DNA of 64,000 nt from assembly GCA_958450325.1 (NCBI GenBank), contig OY288259.1, forward strand, positions 61,902,987-61,966,986, in the 5' to 3' direction. Source of the DNA: Agrostemma githago (taxonomy: Eukaryota > Streptophyta > Magnoliopsida > Caryophyllales > Caryophyllaceae). The translations under genes and the position numbers were made by a program. Each line of letters starts with the position of its first letter. The stretch's first letter is position 1. Below are positions 35,101 to 47,339 of this stretch, piece by piece. The notes below the pieces were generated by a model. That model saw only the letters and a program-made list of their open reading frames with translations. It was not told where the DNA came from and searched no databases.

Positions 35101-37681
35101 TTTTGTACTCTCAGCTCGAGCTGAATGAATAAAAGTAAGCTGCCTTTCATGCAAAAATATAAAATTAAAATATTTTACAGGTATCTGGTATTGCGAATTT
35201 ATTTTCCATAATTATAATATACCGTGCACCTATGTACAGGCGAATGTAGCAGCGACCGTACAAATGATGATCGATTTATTCCCAATCAAGGGGATCATCA
35301 ACTACGGATCTGTAGGAACGGTTAGCAATCAAGTCATCATCGCCGATGTTGTTATTCCTTCTCAAGTCGCCTTCACCGGTGTCTGGAACTGGGAGGTACG
35401 TACGTAACGTCTCTAGAATTTGCTGGTAATATTAGCAGAATACGTTGAGTAAATTAAATTAGCAAGAATTAAGAACGAGTTGATATTTAATTTAGCAGAT
35501 TAAATGACAGTTAAATTATTTTCGTGCATAAATTGAATATGCTGGTTTCAATAATATGCTGCTATTAGCCGCATATTTATTATTCAAAAGCAGCATATTC
35601 TGAGTAATAATTATCGAAATATGTCATTTATTAAAACACATGCGAAATCTGTTATTTTTCATCCAATACGGTTTGTAGATTTTGTAGCTGATTTGACTAT
35701 CAAATTAGATTATATTACAGTCTTACAGGTTAATTAGATTGTTTTCAGTTATAAATTAAATCTGTTGTTTCAAATCAATCTTCTGGTATTATATTAGCAA
35801 TATATTAAAAAACGACAGATTCCGAGTAATATGCTATCCTAATATAATTTGTCGTTTATCAAATGCGTGAAATTAGTAGATTAACCGTCAATTTACATGT
35901 CAATTAGATTGTTTGCAGTTATAAATTAAATCTGTTGTTTCAATCAATCAGCTGGTATTATATTATATTAGCAGCATATTCAAAAATGACAGATTCCAAG
36001 TAATATGCTATCGTAGTAATATAATACTCTGTATGTCGTTTATCAAACGTGTGAAATTAGTAGATCGACAGTCAATTTTACTAATCCGACTGAAACGTTC
36101 TGATTTTCACCAAATATACTGTTTACACACTGTAGGATCGTAATATATATAATATACAATATGTCGTTTATCAAACGCATAAAATTAGTAGATTGACAGT
36201 CAATTTTACTAATCCGACTGATCAAACGTGCTGATTTAATTTTCACCAAATATACTGTTTACATCCTGTAGGAATACGAATCAGAAGTGGACTACCCATC
36301 AATGAAGATAGGAGATTACAATGTACCAGAAGCAGGGAAAAACAAACTAGCTCACCTTACATTTTTGCAAAGCCAAGAATACGTGCCAACAGACGTCTCT
36401 CAGAAAACCTACTTTTTCGATATCCACCCAGAATGGGTTAAACTCGCCTCGAGGATCAACTTTGGCGAACGTCCAACCGTTCACCTTGGTGAATCATACC
36501 GTGTCGGTTCTTCTGACATTTACGTCTCCAACTCTGCTTTTGGTAGCTTCCTTAACAAGAATCTCAACATCACCATTGTTGATACCTCAAGTGCTGCTGT
36601 TGTTGCTGTAAGTTGCACGTTCATCTAAGTATGATAAACATGAGTTGATATAATAATATTTCAATTTTTCGTGATAATATCATTATGTTTTTTTTATTTG
36701 ACATCTTAACGTGTGCCCACTGGGCACACATTAGAAAAAACAGAAAAAATTGAATTAATCATATATAAGAGCATTTCGACTATTTTTTTAAAAAAAAATT
36801 AATACTCCCTCCGATTACCTATTTTCTTCCCTCTTTCCTGTTTAGGCTGAGTTTGATTTTCTTCCCTCTTTCCATTTAAGGAAAAACTATTAGAAAGCGT
36901 ATAAACTACTCCGTAACATCTAAAAGAGACGATCATATATAAGAACATTTCGACTTTTTTTTTTAAAAAAAAAATTTAATAAAGTTTTAAGGGGATATAA
37001 TTTTTTTTTATTTTTTTTTTTCGATTTTATCAGCTAAATTAGTGACATTATTTAATTTGATTTTTTAGGGTAAATAATAATTGTGACTTTTTTTTAGGAT
37101 ATAATTTGTTTTTTTTCCCCTTTTTATTGTTATTTTTTTTATTCAGCATGTTAACATGTGTCCACTGACACGTTAGAAAAAAAACTATTAAAAAGCGTAG
37201 AAACTAACATCTAAAAGAGATGATCATAAGAGCATTTCTACCTTTTTTTAAGAAAAAAAATTTAATAAAGATTTAAGGGAATTTAATTTGATTTTTTTTT
37301 TCCCACTTTATTAGCTGAACTATTGACATTATTTAATTTGATTTTTTTTCCGACTTTATGAATTGAACTAGTGACATTATTTAATTTGATTTTTTTCGAC
37401 TTTATCAGCTAAATTAGTGACATTATTTAATTTGATTTTTTAGCGTATATATACGTATATAATTGTGATGGTATTAATGCATGCATGCATGCATGCATGC
37501 ATGTACGTAACAGACGTCGATAGCAAATGGATTGCCACACATTGTGATCAAAGGAGCATCAAACAGGCCTGGCACGGAATACGATGCAAGATTATCGGAA
37601 ACAACTAAGAAAAACGTTCTTAAAACCGTCGAGACATTCATCGGAGGCCTATCCGAATCCGGTCTAAAGGCATACGCCTAG
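34145..37681 (+). CDS. Bark/vegetative storage protein-like, PNP_UDP-fold secreted protein, copy A
   Basis: Five exons: 34145-34373, 34818-34885, 35240-35395, 36272-36607, 37514-37681; 957 nt, 318 residues. A signal peptide (about 1-24, VAVVVGLLFLVPDTMQ) precedes a nucleoside-phosphorylase-like domain: LGLVIS near the N terminus, GIINYGSVGTVSNQV (glycine-rich strand-loop), VVIPSQVAFTGVWNW, RVGSSDIYVSNSAF and the last-exon IANGLPHIVIKGASNRPG. The family includes poplar bark storage proteins and is related to MTA/SAH nucleosidases. By motif alignment with VDMEA and ISD of the bacterial enzymes, the catalytic Glu is Ser (VDTSSAA) and the catalytic Asp is Asn (ASNRP), so enzyme activity is unlikely. 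It is the only + strand copy and the most divergent. Intron 2 holds a (TAA)n tract and introns 3-4 hold repeats. Confidence 0.87.
35009..35097 (+). repeat. (GTA)n/(ATA)n microsatellite in copy A intron 2
   Basis: Five GTA units followed by about 24 ATA/TAA units. Antisense reading gives a poly-Tyr open frame, which is an artefact. Confidence 0.97.
35700..36270 (+). repeat. Tandem repeats in copy A intron 3
   Basis: Two interleaved sets. CAGTTATAAATTAAATCTGT plus GTTTCAAATCAATC occurs at about 35748 and 35918. GACAGTCAATTTTACTAATC to CACCAAATATACTGTTTACA occurs at about 36067 and 36195. The second set ends in CTGTAGGA both times; only the last one is the exon 4 acceptor, so the first is a decoy acceptor. 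Confidence 0.8.
36700..37450 (+). repeat. Diverged repeats and a truncated MITE end in copy A intron 4
   Basis: The words ACATCTAAAAGAG, GAGCATTTCGACTTTTTTTT, AATTTAATAAAG and GACATTATTTAATTTGATTT recur two to four times. A Stowaway left end (ACTCCCTCCGATTACC) sits at about 36803 without a partner. A hairpin motif GTGTGCCCACTGGGCACAC lies at 36710 with a variant at 37155. A (GCAT)n tract (37477-37503) precedes the exon 5 acceptor. Confidence 0.7.
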
Positions 37682-38083
37682 GGATCGGACGACCGGTCAA
37701 CTAATATAATAATAATAATTAAGTTGCGCTCGGTTTTTAATTATTGTCGCATGTGAACCGATATTTCTATCTCTATTATTATTATTATCGTCTTTGTTTT
37801 TTTTACGTAACACCGGTGATAAATAAATGGAAGAATGTCGTTTGGACTTTGTAATGTAACACGGAGAATGTAACAAAATAAAATGTGCACCGTTGTTATC
37901 CATCGTTGTCTTTAGATTTATTTTTCGAGTAATAATAACTGTTCTGAAAAATCGTCTTATAGTACATACGCTAAGATATAACACGTACTAAAAATAAATA
38001 TAAAATTTAAAACTAGCTCCATTATGTGTGAGTTCATTCTATCGGTAAATTAAATAAATGAACGAGACAAAAGAAATACAGTA
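37682..38083. other. 3' flank of copy A
   Basis: Probable 3' UTR with AATAAA-like signals at 37822 (GATAAATAAATGG) and 37876 (AAATAAAATG). Nothing else recognised. Confidence 0.5.
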
Positions 38084-38313
38084 CTCCCTCCCCTCCACAA
38101 TGATGTTCCCATTTGTAAATGGCACACGGAATAAGGAATGAGTAATGAAATGTGGTAAATTGTTTGGTGGGGTTCAAGATGTCAAATCAGAAAAAGTAGC
38201 CAATAGGAAGAAAGTATAATGGATTAATAAGGAAAGTTTTGAAATGGGAAAATCTTAGTGGAGTTTCCTTTTAATGAAAGTGGGAAAATCTTAGTGGAGT
38301 GGAGGGGAGGGAG
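38084..38313. mobile_element. Stowaway-like MITE, 230 bp
   Basis: Left end CTCCCTCCCCTCCACAATG and right end, complementary strand, CTCCCTCCCCTCCACTCCAC. TA dinucleotides flank both ends (38082-38083, 38314-38315), as expected of Tc1/mariner-type target duplication. The interior is non-coding and has a small duplication of GGGAAAATCTTAGTGGAG near the right end. Confidence 0.88.
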
Positions 38314-38639
38314 TATATGTTATACTCCGTATATCTGAATGATTATCAACCAATTAATTAAATTAACACAAGGTTAATAAAGAGCAAAAATCGCGAATTT
38401 TTGCACGATCAATATCGTCACTAACAACAATATCAATTGCACACTTAATCGCATCACAATATCAACGACAAACGGAATAAAATCCGAGATATATTATTAT
38501 TCATCAGAATACATTCGTTTTAACCATTAAGCCAAGATATCTACCGCATCAAAAAAGAAAAGAGAATATTACTAGGAATATACCAAAAGTCATGATTGAG
38601 ATAGTGATATTGAAATGAAAAGTACCCATGCATGTGTCC

Positions 38640-39030
38640 CAAATAAATCAGCGTAGATCTTCCGTCTCATTTTTGTGTCTCACCTGTGTGAGCCAGACCA
38701 TATACTAGATGACACATCAACGAGTTTTGATATTCGTTGCATATTTTATTTATGCAATAGGATTCGGTGTACAGTGTGGCACATACACAGAATGTGACAC
38801 AAAAATGGGACAGAATATTCGCTCTGATAAATCAGTGTCGATCTCCCATCCCATTTTTGTGTCCCACTCGTGTGCCGGACCAGCAGGCCATACCCTTGAT
38901 GACACATCAACCATTTATGATATTAGTTGCATATTTTATTTATGTAACAGACGAGGTGTACTGTCATTCGGTGTATAGTATGACACACTGAATGAAACAC
39001 AAAAACGGGACAGAAGATCCGCTCGGCCAG
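38640..39030. repeat. Two tandem copies of a 195-bp inverted-end element
   Basis: Each copy opens with ATCTTCCGTCTCATTTTTGT or a variant, carries TGATGACACATCAAC and GTTGCATATTTTATTTATG, and closes with GACACAAAAATGGGACAGAA, the inverse of its start. A lone right end is found at about 54318-54365 in the 3' region of copy D. Probably a MITE family; superfamily unknown. Confidence 0.7.
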
Positions 39031-39214
39031 ATAAATATGGTGATGTTAATTTCTTTTAGGGTAAATTAAAACTTGTTCACATTAAAAAAGCACATGTTAT
39101 TTGATTTTTAGTACTTGTATCATTATTTGATGTATGTAGTATACTTAACCAACACCACTTATATCTTATCGTCCCTCATCTTTAGGGTTACCCTACACAA
39201 ATTAAACTACGAAC

Positions 39215-39305
39215 TACTCCCTCCCATTTTTTGGATTCCTATCATAAATTGAATATATATGAGTAGTATTTTAATCAAATGGTAGGAATCCAGTGAACGA
39301 AAGAG
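39215..39305. mobile_element. Short diverged MITE
   Basis: CTCCCTCCCATTTTTTGGAT on the left and, inverted, CTCTTTCGTTCACTGGATTC on the right share GGATTCCTA-type inner arms over about 90 bp. Too diverged to fix target duplications. Confidence 0.45.
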
Positions 39306-39597
39306 AATACTTATTGTACTACACTTGGTAGTGTACCAAATTTTGTAGGGTAGTCTCATTGATTAATTGATCTACTACATACCCTACTGTACAAAGTAAC
39401 AAATGCGTTGTTCCTTCGAGTTTCCACTTCCTACGTACGTACCATAACAAATCATTTTTTTTGGATTTTCGTTATTATCCGCGTTTTAATTTCAATGGTC
39501 GTTACGATAATATAGAATTTTGGCATTTTATGGAGGATAATTTATGACCGATACTTCCATCGTAGATAATTTTTTTTTGATTAATTAACTATTGAGT

Positions 39598-39600
39598 ATT

Positions 39601-39658
<58 letters not shown>

Positions 39659-39741
39659 TAAAAAAAAAAAACGAAACTTGCATTAACATCAGAACAAATT
39701 ACAAAAAGTTAGAGGGGAGTCGAGATACTATCTGAGCCAAG

Positions 39742-39796
<55 letters not shown>

Positions 39797-39798
39797 TG

Positions 39799-39895
<97 letters not shown>

Positions 39896-39903
39896 CATCA
39901 TCA
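39598..39903. repeat. Compound microsatellites, including (AAT)n facing (ATT)n
   Basis: A (TTA)n/(TA)n tract at about 39598-39654 is followed by (ATA)n from 39742 to 39820 and (TAT)n from 39821 to 39897. The (ATA) half has an internal GATGAT interruption and the (TAT) half ends in ATCATCATC, so the two halves are near-perfect inverted arms that could form one long hairpin. Confidence 0.95.
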
Positions 39904-40208
39904 TCTATGGTTGATCGGAATCCGAGTTTATTATTAATTTTTATTTTATTGTAGATATGTCATTCTGAATGTATCGTTTTATGCCTGTGTTTTGAGCACG
40001 TTCTTATCTAAACCTAATATCGACATCAATAAGAAAATAATATAAATACATGTAATTTGAGCTAATATTTTATATAACAAAATTACTTGTATTTTTTTTT
40101 TTTGAAAAAAAAGGCTAGTACTCTTTCCGTTCGAATCTAAAGGGTACGTTTATTTTTTTCACATTTGCTGAGACACATTTTATATTGTCAATATCTTTCG
40201 TTCTACAT

Positions 40209-40209
40209 T

Positions 40210-40251
<42 letters not shown>
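40209..40251. repeat. (TA)n microsatellite
   Basis: About 21 uninterrupted TA units in the 3' intergenic side of copy B. Confidence 0.97.
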
Positions 40252-40254
<3 letters not shown>

Positions 40255-41591
40255 TCGAGATTCTTAATCTACTTATAAAGACGAATCAAACCAGATTACA
40301 CATGACTATATTTTCTTTTATAAATTCTCGAGAACATTAACGATTCTCTTGATTTATGAATAATATCCAAAAGATGAACGGACCCTTTAAATTTGAACGG
40401 AGGGTTCATACCCTAGAAATTAAAGGATAATACAACAAAATGGAACTAAAAATAGGGCACAACCATGCTGTCGCCTTTATCAATGTCTCCAATTATTTGA
40501 TCAAAGTCTCTATATATATTTAGTGGTAGGACCTTAAACGTACCCTAAACATAAAGGTACCTACCGTACCCTACACATAAAGGTACTCTGACTAAGTACT
40601 CCCTCCGTATCTATATGTTCGTCCACTTTTAATATAATATTCCACCCGTATATTAAATTTTGTGGACAAAATTTGATTGTGACAAAACATCTAATTTCCA
40701 CGTGATATATTATTACTGTACTCTCTAGAAGCGGAAAATCGACATCAACATTCAATAATAGTCATAGTATCATCTTGCATTATTCTCGATAGTGTAATGC
40801 GACTAAGTGTGTTCTTCGTTAAATAAAAAAAAATCATCTTGTATCTGATTAATTATTAGACGAGCCATGGAACTTGAAATGAGAAGAAAATGAAAGACGG
40901 TGATTAATAATAGTGACGGTTTAAGGAGTAATTATTTTTCCTTAACGAGGTTGATTAATTACTCCATATAATACCGTTTTTTCCTTATTCACAACATTTT
41001 AACTCTGTTATTCTCCAAATAAATTATTTGTGTACGTATTTATTTGGTAAATAACTTGTTTTACGGATAAGATTAAAAAAAAAAAAAAAACTACGAAATA
41101 CGTATCTGAGTAGCATGTGAGAATAAGCTATTTGATGATAAACTTTTCGATTTTTTTTGTCTTTCAACTTCAATTATTACAGTAATGATGAAATATTACA
41201 ACAATGTCAGTTTACATCATTTTATCAAATATTATGATCAGTTTATTTTTGAGTTATTTTGACAAATGTTTTTAATGATTTTAGTTATCTTTTAATCTCA
41301 GCGACTATACAATAATAATGCAAAATATTTTTGGGGCCAAAATGAAGCTCTTGTTATAGATATCGATCAAATCGTCTATATTACAAAGGTCGCAACGTCT
41401 TTAATAACCTTTTTCAAATGACGATCATGAGCTTTCTTCCAAGTCCAATACATACAGATCCATACAGTCCCAATTTATTTATAGAAATACAACGTAAACA
41501 AACTAAAATTACATAAAAACAAGAACGAAAATAACATAAACAGGAACAGGAACGGAAATTGGAACAGAAGTCGATTGAGCCAACAACGTTC
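40252..41591. other. Intergenic, 3' flank of copy B
   Basis: No gene. A lone Stowaway left end (TACTCCCTCCGTATCTATAT) is at about 40596. Bases 40470-40535 (GTCGCCTTTATCAATGTCTC...) resemble 47236-47300 downstream of copy C, showing that the duplicated unit extended past the coding region. Bases 41320-41420 share the TTTTTGGGGCCAAAA 3' UTR motif of the gene family. Confidence 0.5.
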
Positions 41592-44471
41592 TTAGTAGGA
41601 GTTGGTGTATGTCTTTGGGGAAAGGTTTCCAACGAACACTGCAACTGTCTTTAGTACGTTCTTCGCTGTGGCTTCAGATAGTCTATCCTCTGAGTCTGTT
41701 CCAGGCCTGTTTGATGTACCTCTGAATACAATGTGTGGCACTCCGTTTGCAATCGATGTCTGTAATTTAACCGTGAATTTACACAATTTAATTAACAATA
41801 ATGTGACAAATAACACTACCAATTTAAAATTAAAATTAAAGTATTAGGAAAAAAAAAGAAGAGAAATGAGTTCTAAAAGGAGTTTTAGGGCATACATCTT
41901 CATTATTTCTACTTCAGTTTAATTCAACAATACTGTATTAATTAAGTTCATTTTAGTTATATTACAGTCGATTCAGGTTATTTCACTTCTGTTTAATTCA
42001 GTTAAAAAATCACATCAGCCAGAAAAAAACATGGCCTTAGATGACAAAATTCTGTCAGATCATGTTCTTTACAACTTTTTTCCCAGTCCTTCACGTCAAA
42101 CAGATCTTCGTTTAATTCATTTCAGTTAAATTCAACCCTATTTATTTCAGTTTTTACTTCAGACCCGTTATTCAGTTCAATTCAGCCAGGAAAAAAAAAA
42201 GTGCCTAGGTCAAACGATCCCTGGTGAGAACATAGAACCCAAAAATCTATAACGTCATGTTCTTTACAACTTATTTTCAGGTCGCGCGTTTAAGTCAAAT
42301 ATAGCTTCGTTCAATTCATTTCATTTAAATTCAGCCTTATTTAATTCCGTTTTTTTTTACTTCAGACCCATTATTCAATTCAATTCAGCCATATTCAGCC
42401 AGGAAAAAAAAAAACAGTGCCATTAAGCGAAACAGAATAAAAACTGACCGCAACGACAGCAGCACTCTCAGTATCAACAGCGGTGACATTAAGTTTCTTG
42501 TTAAGGTAGGTCGAGTAAGCGACATTCTTAACGTAAATGTCAGAAGAACCAACACGGTAGCCTTCACCAAGGTGAACGGTAGGACGTTCGCCATAGTTGA
42601 GTTGAGAAGCTAGTTGAACCCAGTCTGAGTGGACATTGAAGAAGAAGGTCGTCTTTTTGCTGTTTGTTGGGGTATATGCCTTAGTTTTTAGGGATGTTAG
42701 TTGTGCCAATTTGTTTTCTCCTGCTTCTGGTACATTGTATTCACCTATGTTCAATGCTGTCGGCTTCTCTTCTGACCCGTATTTCTGTTCGTGAAACATA
42801 TATATTCTCGTTAGTGAAACATAAAACGTATTTCAGATACAGATGTAAAATAAAACGTATTTCAGAGATAGTATTGTTGTTTCTTACAACATATTCTCGT
42901 TAGTGTAAAATAAAACGTATTTAAGAGACAGTGTAAAATAAAACGTATTTCAGGGACAATATTGTTGTAATTATTGTTTAGTTACAACATATATTCTCGT
43001 TAGTGTAAAATAAAACGTATTTCAGAGATAGTATTGTTGTTTTGTTACAACATATTATCGTTAGTATGTAAAATAAAACGTATTTCAGAGACAATATTGT
43101 TCGTTGTTTCATTAATTACAACATATTCTCGTTAGTGTAAAATAAAATGTATTTCAGAGACAGTATTGTTCGTTGTTTCATTACAACATATATTCTCGTT
43201 AGTGTAAAATAAAACGTATAGATTTCAGAGATAGTATTGTTGTTTCGTTACAACATATTCTCGTTAGTGTAAAATAAAACGTATTTCAGAGACAGTATTG
43301 TTCGTTGTTTCATTACATCATATATTCTCGTTAGTGTAAAATAAAACATATAGATTTCAGAGATAGTATTGTTGTTTCGTTACAACATATTCTCGTTAGT
43401 GTAAAATAAAACGTATTTCAGAGACAGTATCGTTGTTTTGTTACAGCATATTCTCATTATTAGTGTAAAATAAAACGTATTTCAGAGACATCAGGATTAT
43501 ATGTACATACCTCCCATTGTAAAACACCGGTGAAGGCGACTTGAGAAGGAACGACAACATCGGCAATAAAGACTTGGTTGCTAACGGTTGCAGCTGAGCC
43601 GAAGCTGATGATCCCCTTGATGCGGAATGTGTCGATCAAGATTTGTACGGTCACCCCTACACTTGCCTGTAATAATTCCGTTATATAATAATTATTATCA
43701 GTACAATCTTACAGTCTTACACGAGACTAACTAACAGAAAAAAAAAATCTAATTATCATAAGAATTTAATTTGCATGTATATATAATTAACCTAATTAAT
43801 TACGTTTATTAGTACGATTAATTACGATACTGAAGCCTTACCAATGGCTCCCCGGCGAGAACATAGATCACAGGTTCGCCATTGAACTTCCCAAAGTTGA
43901 ATGTCCTCCCTGTATTCAATATATTTCAGAGTCAGGGCTGTATTTAAGAGATCATACTGGGAGATAATATAATTTTTTAATACATGTACGTAATAATAAT
44001 TAACTGCATCGATGTAGCTGTAATTTGAGCTTCAATTTACTAAATTTGAAAAATTTTAAATACTGAAATACAGTATTAAGGCTGTATTTAAGAGATCAAA
44101 CAGGAAAATAATTTTTTAATACATAGTAGTAATTAACTGCATCGATGTATCTGTAATTTGAGCTTCAATTTACTAAATTTGGAAAATTTTAAATGCTGAA
44201 ATACTGTCTTAAAGCTGTATTTAAGGATTAATATTGTACCGGCGAGGGTAACGTAAGGAGTAGATTCATCGGCTTCATAGTAACTAGACTCCTTAAGAGC
44301 GGTCTCATATCGACTGCTAGAAACAATGAGTCCCAAATACGGCCCAGTTTTGAGGTTAAGTCGCTCCACAATAGGGTGGAGCGGGTGGTCAATTGACAAT
44401 TGCATGGTGTCGGGCACCAGGAACAGGAGCCCGACAACCACCGCCACTAGTTTCATCATACCCGCCGCCAT
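41592..44471 (-). CDS. Bark/vegetative storage protein-like, PNP_UDP-fold secreted protein, copy B
   Basis: Five exons: 44471-44240, 43909-43842, 43666-43511, 42784-42449, 41759-41592; 960 nt, 319 residues. Signal peptide (MKLVAVVVGLLFLVPDTMQ) and the same fold signatures as copy A: LGLIVSSS, GIISFGSAATVSNQVF, VVVPSQVAFTG, YRVGSSDIYVKNVAY. The family Glu is kept (AVDTESAA), but the position expected for the catalytic Asp is Asn (GTSNRPG). Intron phases equal those of copies A, C and D. Possibly an extracellular or vacuolar storage protein or a binding protein without nucleosidase activity. Intron 3 is filled by a 63-bp tandem repeat. Exon 4 uses GTCAGT as donor. Confidence 0.88.
42795..43495 (-). 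repeat. Minisatellite, about 63 bp, about 11 copies, copy B intron 3
   Basis: Units read ACATATTCTCGTTAGTGTAA, AATAAAACGTATTTCAGAGA, CAGTATTGTTGTTTCGTTAC, with small length changes. The array fills nearly the whole intron between exons 3 and 4 and starts about 11 bp from the exon 4 acceptor. Confidence 0.95.
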
Positions 44472-44574
44472 TATAATTTTTTTAATTTTTTTTTTTGTGT
44501 TATTATTACAATGTGAGTTCTTTTGTTTTTGAATTTGAACTAAGTTGTGTGAATAATGTGTTATTTCATGTGAG

Positions 44575-44582
44575 TTTATATA
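44575..44582 (-). promoter_or_regulatory. TATA box of copy B
   Basis: TATATAAA about 105 bp before the ATG, within the block TTGCCTATATAAACTCACAT shared with the sister genes. Confidence 0.7.
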
Positions 44583-44599
44583 GGCAATTCAACTCTAGG

Positions 44600-45320
44600 C
44601 AATGCACTTGATATGTGAACGATAATCGTCTGATTTTACGTAAATTATACTGTACAACTGTTATAACGTATGAATATACGATCAATAAAGGTAAAATTAC
44701 CAACAATTTATAGTGAAACGTGATCATTTTAGGTTAAATATTGACCGATTTAGGTTAAATAGTGACCGGTTTAGGCTTGCACTTGATATGTGAACGATAA
44801 TCGTCCAATCGTCCTACCAGATATTTTACGTAAATTATACTGTACAACTGTTGTAACGTACGATCGATGAAGGTAAAATCAACGATTTACAGTAAAACAT
44901 GATCATTTTAGGTTAAATATTGACCGATTTAGGTTAAATAGTGACTGATTTAGGCATGCACTTTATATATGTGAACGATAATCGTTCAATTGTCCTACCA
45001 TACATTTGTCTTACTAATTTATTTTACGTAAATTATATTGTACAACTGTTGTAACGTATGAATGTACGATCAATGGAGGTAAAATCAACAACAATTTACA
45101 GTAAAACATGATCATTTTAGGTTAAATAGTGACACTTTTCGAGTAATATTTAGCGTAAATTAGTCATTTTACGTAAATTATACTGTACAACTGTTGTAAC
45201 GTATGAATGTATGACGATGGAGGTAAAATCAACAATTTATAGTAAAACATGATCATTTTAGGTTAAATTCTGACCGATTTAGGTTAAATAGTGACACTTT
45301 TTTAATAATATTTAACATAA
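44600..45320 (-). repeat. Tandem repeat, about 180 bp, four copies, upstream of copy B
   Basis: Each unit carries TATGTGAACGATAATCGT, TTTTACGTAAATTATACTGT, ACAACTGTTGTAACGTATGA, AACATGATCATTTTAGGTTA and AAATAGTGACCG. Because TATGTGAAC(G)ATAATCG also occurs singly upstream of copies C (52586) and D (58278), the array amplifies what was a single promoter segment. Confidence 0.9.
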
Positions 45321-46177
45321 AGTGATCATTTTTCTTTTGTTATTATACTATACAACGGTTTTACACGATAATTATTACGTTGTATTTATTTTAAGAGGGT
45401 CCATGCATGGGCATGGACAGTATAGTGATGGATCGATAATATTCATGTGATATTTGTATGAAAAAAAATCAATTTATTTGGACCATAAAAATTAAGAACG
45501 TGGATATATTCAAGCTGAATCGAGACCACATTTTGGTAACGATACGATTAAATAGTGACCGATAATAATAACTCGAAGATTGCTATGTGGATAATAAGTA
45601 ATAATCTTACGATTTTTTTTATTTTTTTTGTCGAATCAAATATTTTTTAAATAACCATAATTCATCCTCAAGTTCGAAAATTATTATATTATCGGTCTAG
45701 TAATAATCGGATTTTCGCTAATCAATCTATATATCGAGGCCAAGGCTCTTCTACGATTTATCAAATATTTTTTTTGTTGTTGCGAGTTATCAAATATTAT
45801 ATACGTCAAAACTCTCCCATACACAATCTATTATCGATATGCTAAGTAGTTGAGTACAATATTATTTTGTACGCAGATTTCGGTTTTTTTTTTGGTAAGA
45901 CACTCTACTGTATTTATCACTTTGATTAATACAAAGTTGAGATCGATAATCTTCTTTAAAAAACAGACCGTAATAAATTTTTTGTCTTTAACTATACAAG
46001 TGAATATTATTTGAACCGTCATAAATTTACGACGGATATATTCGTTTTTTTTCATGATATTCATCATTATTTTCCCTCGTTTGGGTACTAGTCGTTCTCG
46101 TGCATGGCCATCCCGACAAGTGAGCCAAGGACAATAATTACCGCCAAATTATATGGGGTCAGGATAACGCACTATTA
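45321..46177. other. Distal upstream region of copy B
   Basis: Holds a block at 45486-45540 (AACGTGGATATATTCAAGCT, then TGAATCGAGACCACATTTTG) that matches 58456-58515 upstream of copy D, so it is a conserved noncoding segment. No gene. Confidence 0.55.
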
Positions 46178-46466
46178 CTCTCTCCAGTCACTATTTTTCG
46201 CCCCACTTTCCTTATTTGAAAGGTTTTTATTTTTTGCCCAACTTCTCCACTTTCCTTTTATATCTTACACTTTTACCATATTATCCTTATTTCTATCTTT
46301 ATTTACAAGAAATGCCATTAAATTTTACACTTTAAGGCCCACCATTCATTTCTTTACCATTTTATAATCATTTTTCACTACCCACCATCATTTATTTACC
46401 ATTTTATATTCATTCCTTATTTTACGTGCAAAATTAAGCGGGGCAATAAATAATGACCGGAGGGAG
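46178..46466. mobile_element. Stowaway-like MITE, 289 bp
   Basis: Left end CTCTCTCCAGTCACTATTTT and right end, complementary strand, CTCCCTCCGGTCATTATTTA, with TA on both sides (46176-46177 and 46467-46468). Arms continue into CGCCCCAC / TTGCCCCGC. The interior is pyrimidine-rich and non-coding. Confidence 0.85.
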
Positions 46467-46841
46467 TAGTACACTAGTTAACAAAACGCTACAATCCGGC
46501 CAAATTCATCCATGTATGTACCACACAAATCTAACATTTTTTTGTATGACGGGAATTCGCAGTCGTTATCTTTTTTTTAATGAGAAAACCCAACCAATGA
46601 GATTATATAATTGCATTAAAATCATCAGAAATAACAGCTTCCACGTTCGCCGGACCAGAATGCTCTCAAACGTAGCCGTTACCTTTGGTGTAGAACTCTA
46701 GTTTGGTAAACCTCGGATATACGCAATAGCCTGAAAACCACGCACATAATGATGACCACAATATTTTTTATTTTATTTTTTTCTGGTTGAAAAGAAAGTT
46801 ATTAGGGCAATTTTGATGATGTCGATGAGATTTGAACCTAG

Positions 46842-46881
<40 letters not shown>

Positions 46882-47301
46882 GTACGAATGTTATTAATCC
46901 CGACCTTAACAAGTAATATGTTCATTAGTGTTAGATTAGTAGCGTTCATTCGCGGTTATAATAATTCGATAACATTGAAAAAAACTTGTGCCCCTACGTC
47001 AAAAAAAGATCCTAGGTCCGTCACTGAATTTATAATACAATGGATATTCGGTCTGATAATTATAGCAAGTCAAATATTCGACCTGAATTTACATTTTACG
47101 TGTTTAGCCGAGATTTTTCTTTTTTTTTTGCTATTTCCTAATTATTGGAGTATGATTTTGCTGCATTTACATTATTATTTCCCGTTATAAATTTAAACAG
47201 ATATACCTCTCATAAACTCGTCCATATATACACAATATCGTCTCGTCTTTATCAATATTCTCAATAATTTTGATCCAAGTATGGTAGAGGGTAGACCCCA
47301 A

Positions 47302-47339
<38 letters not shown>

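Noticed and set aside
34963..35154. Poly-Tyr open frame
   Set aside because: Antisense reading of a (TAA)n microsatellite in an intron.
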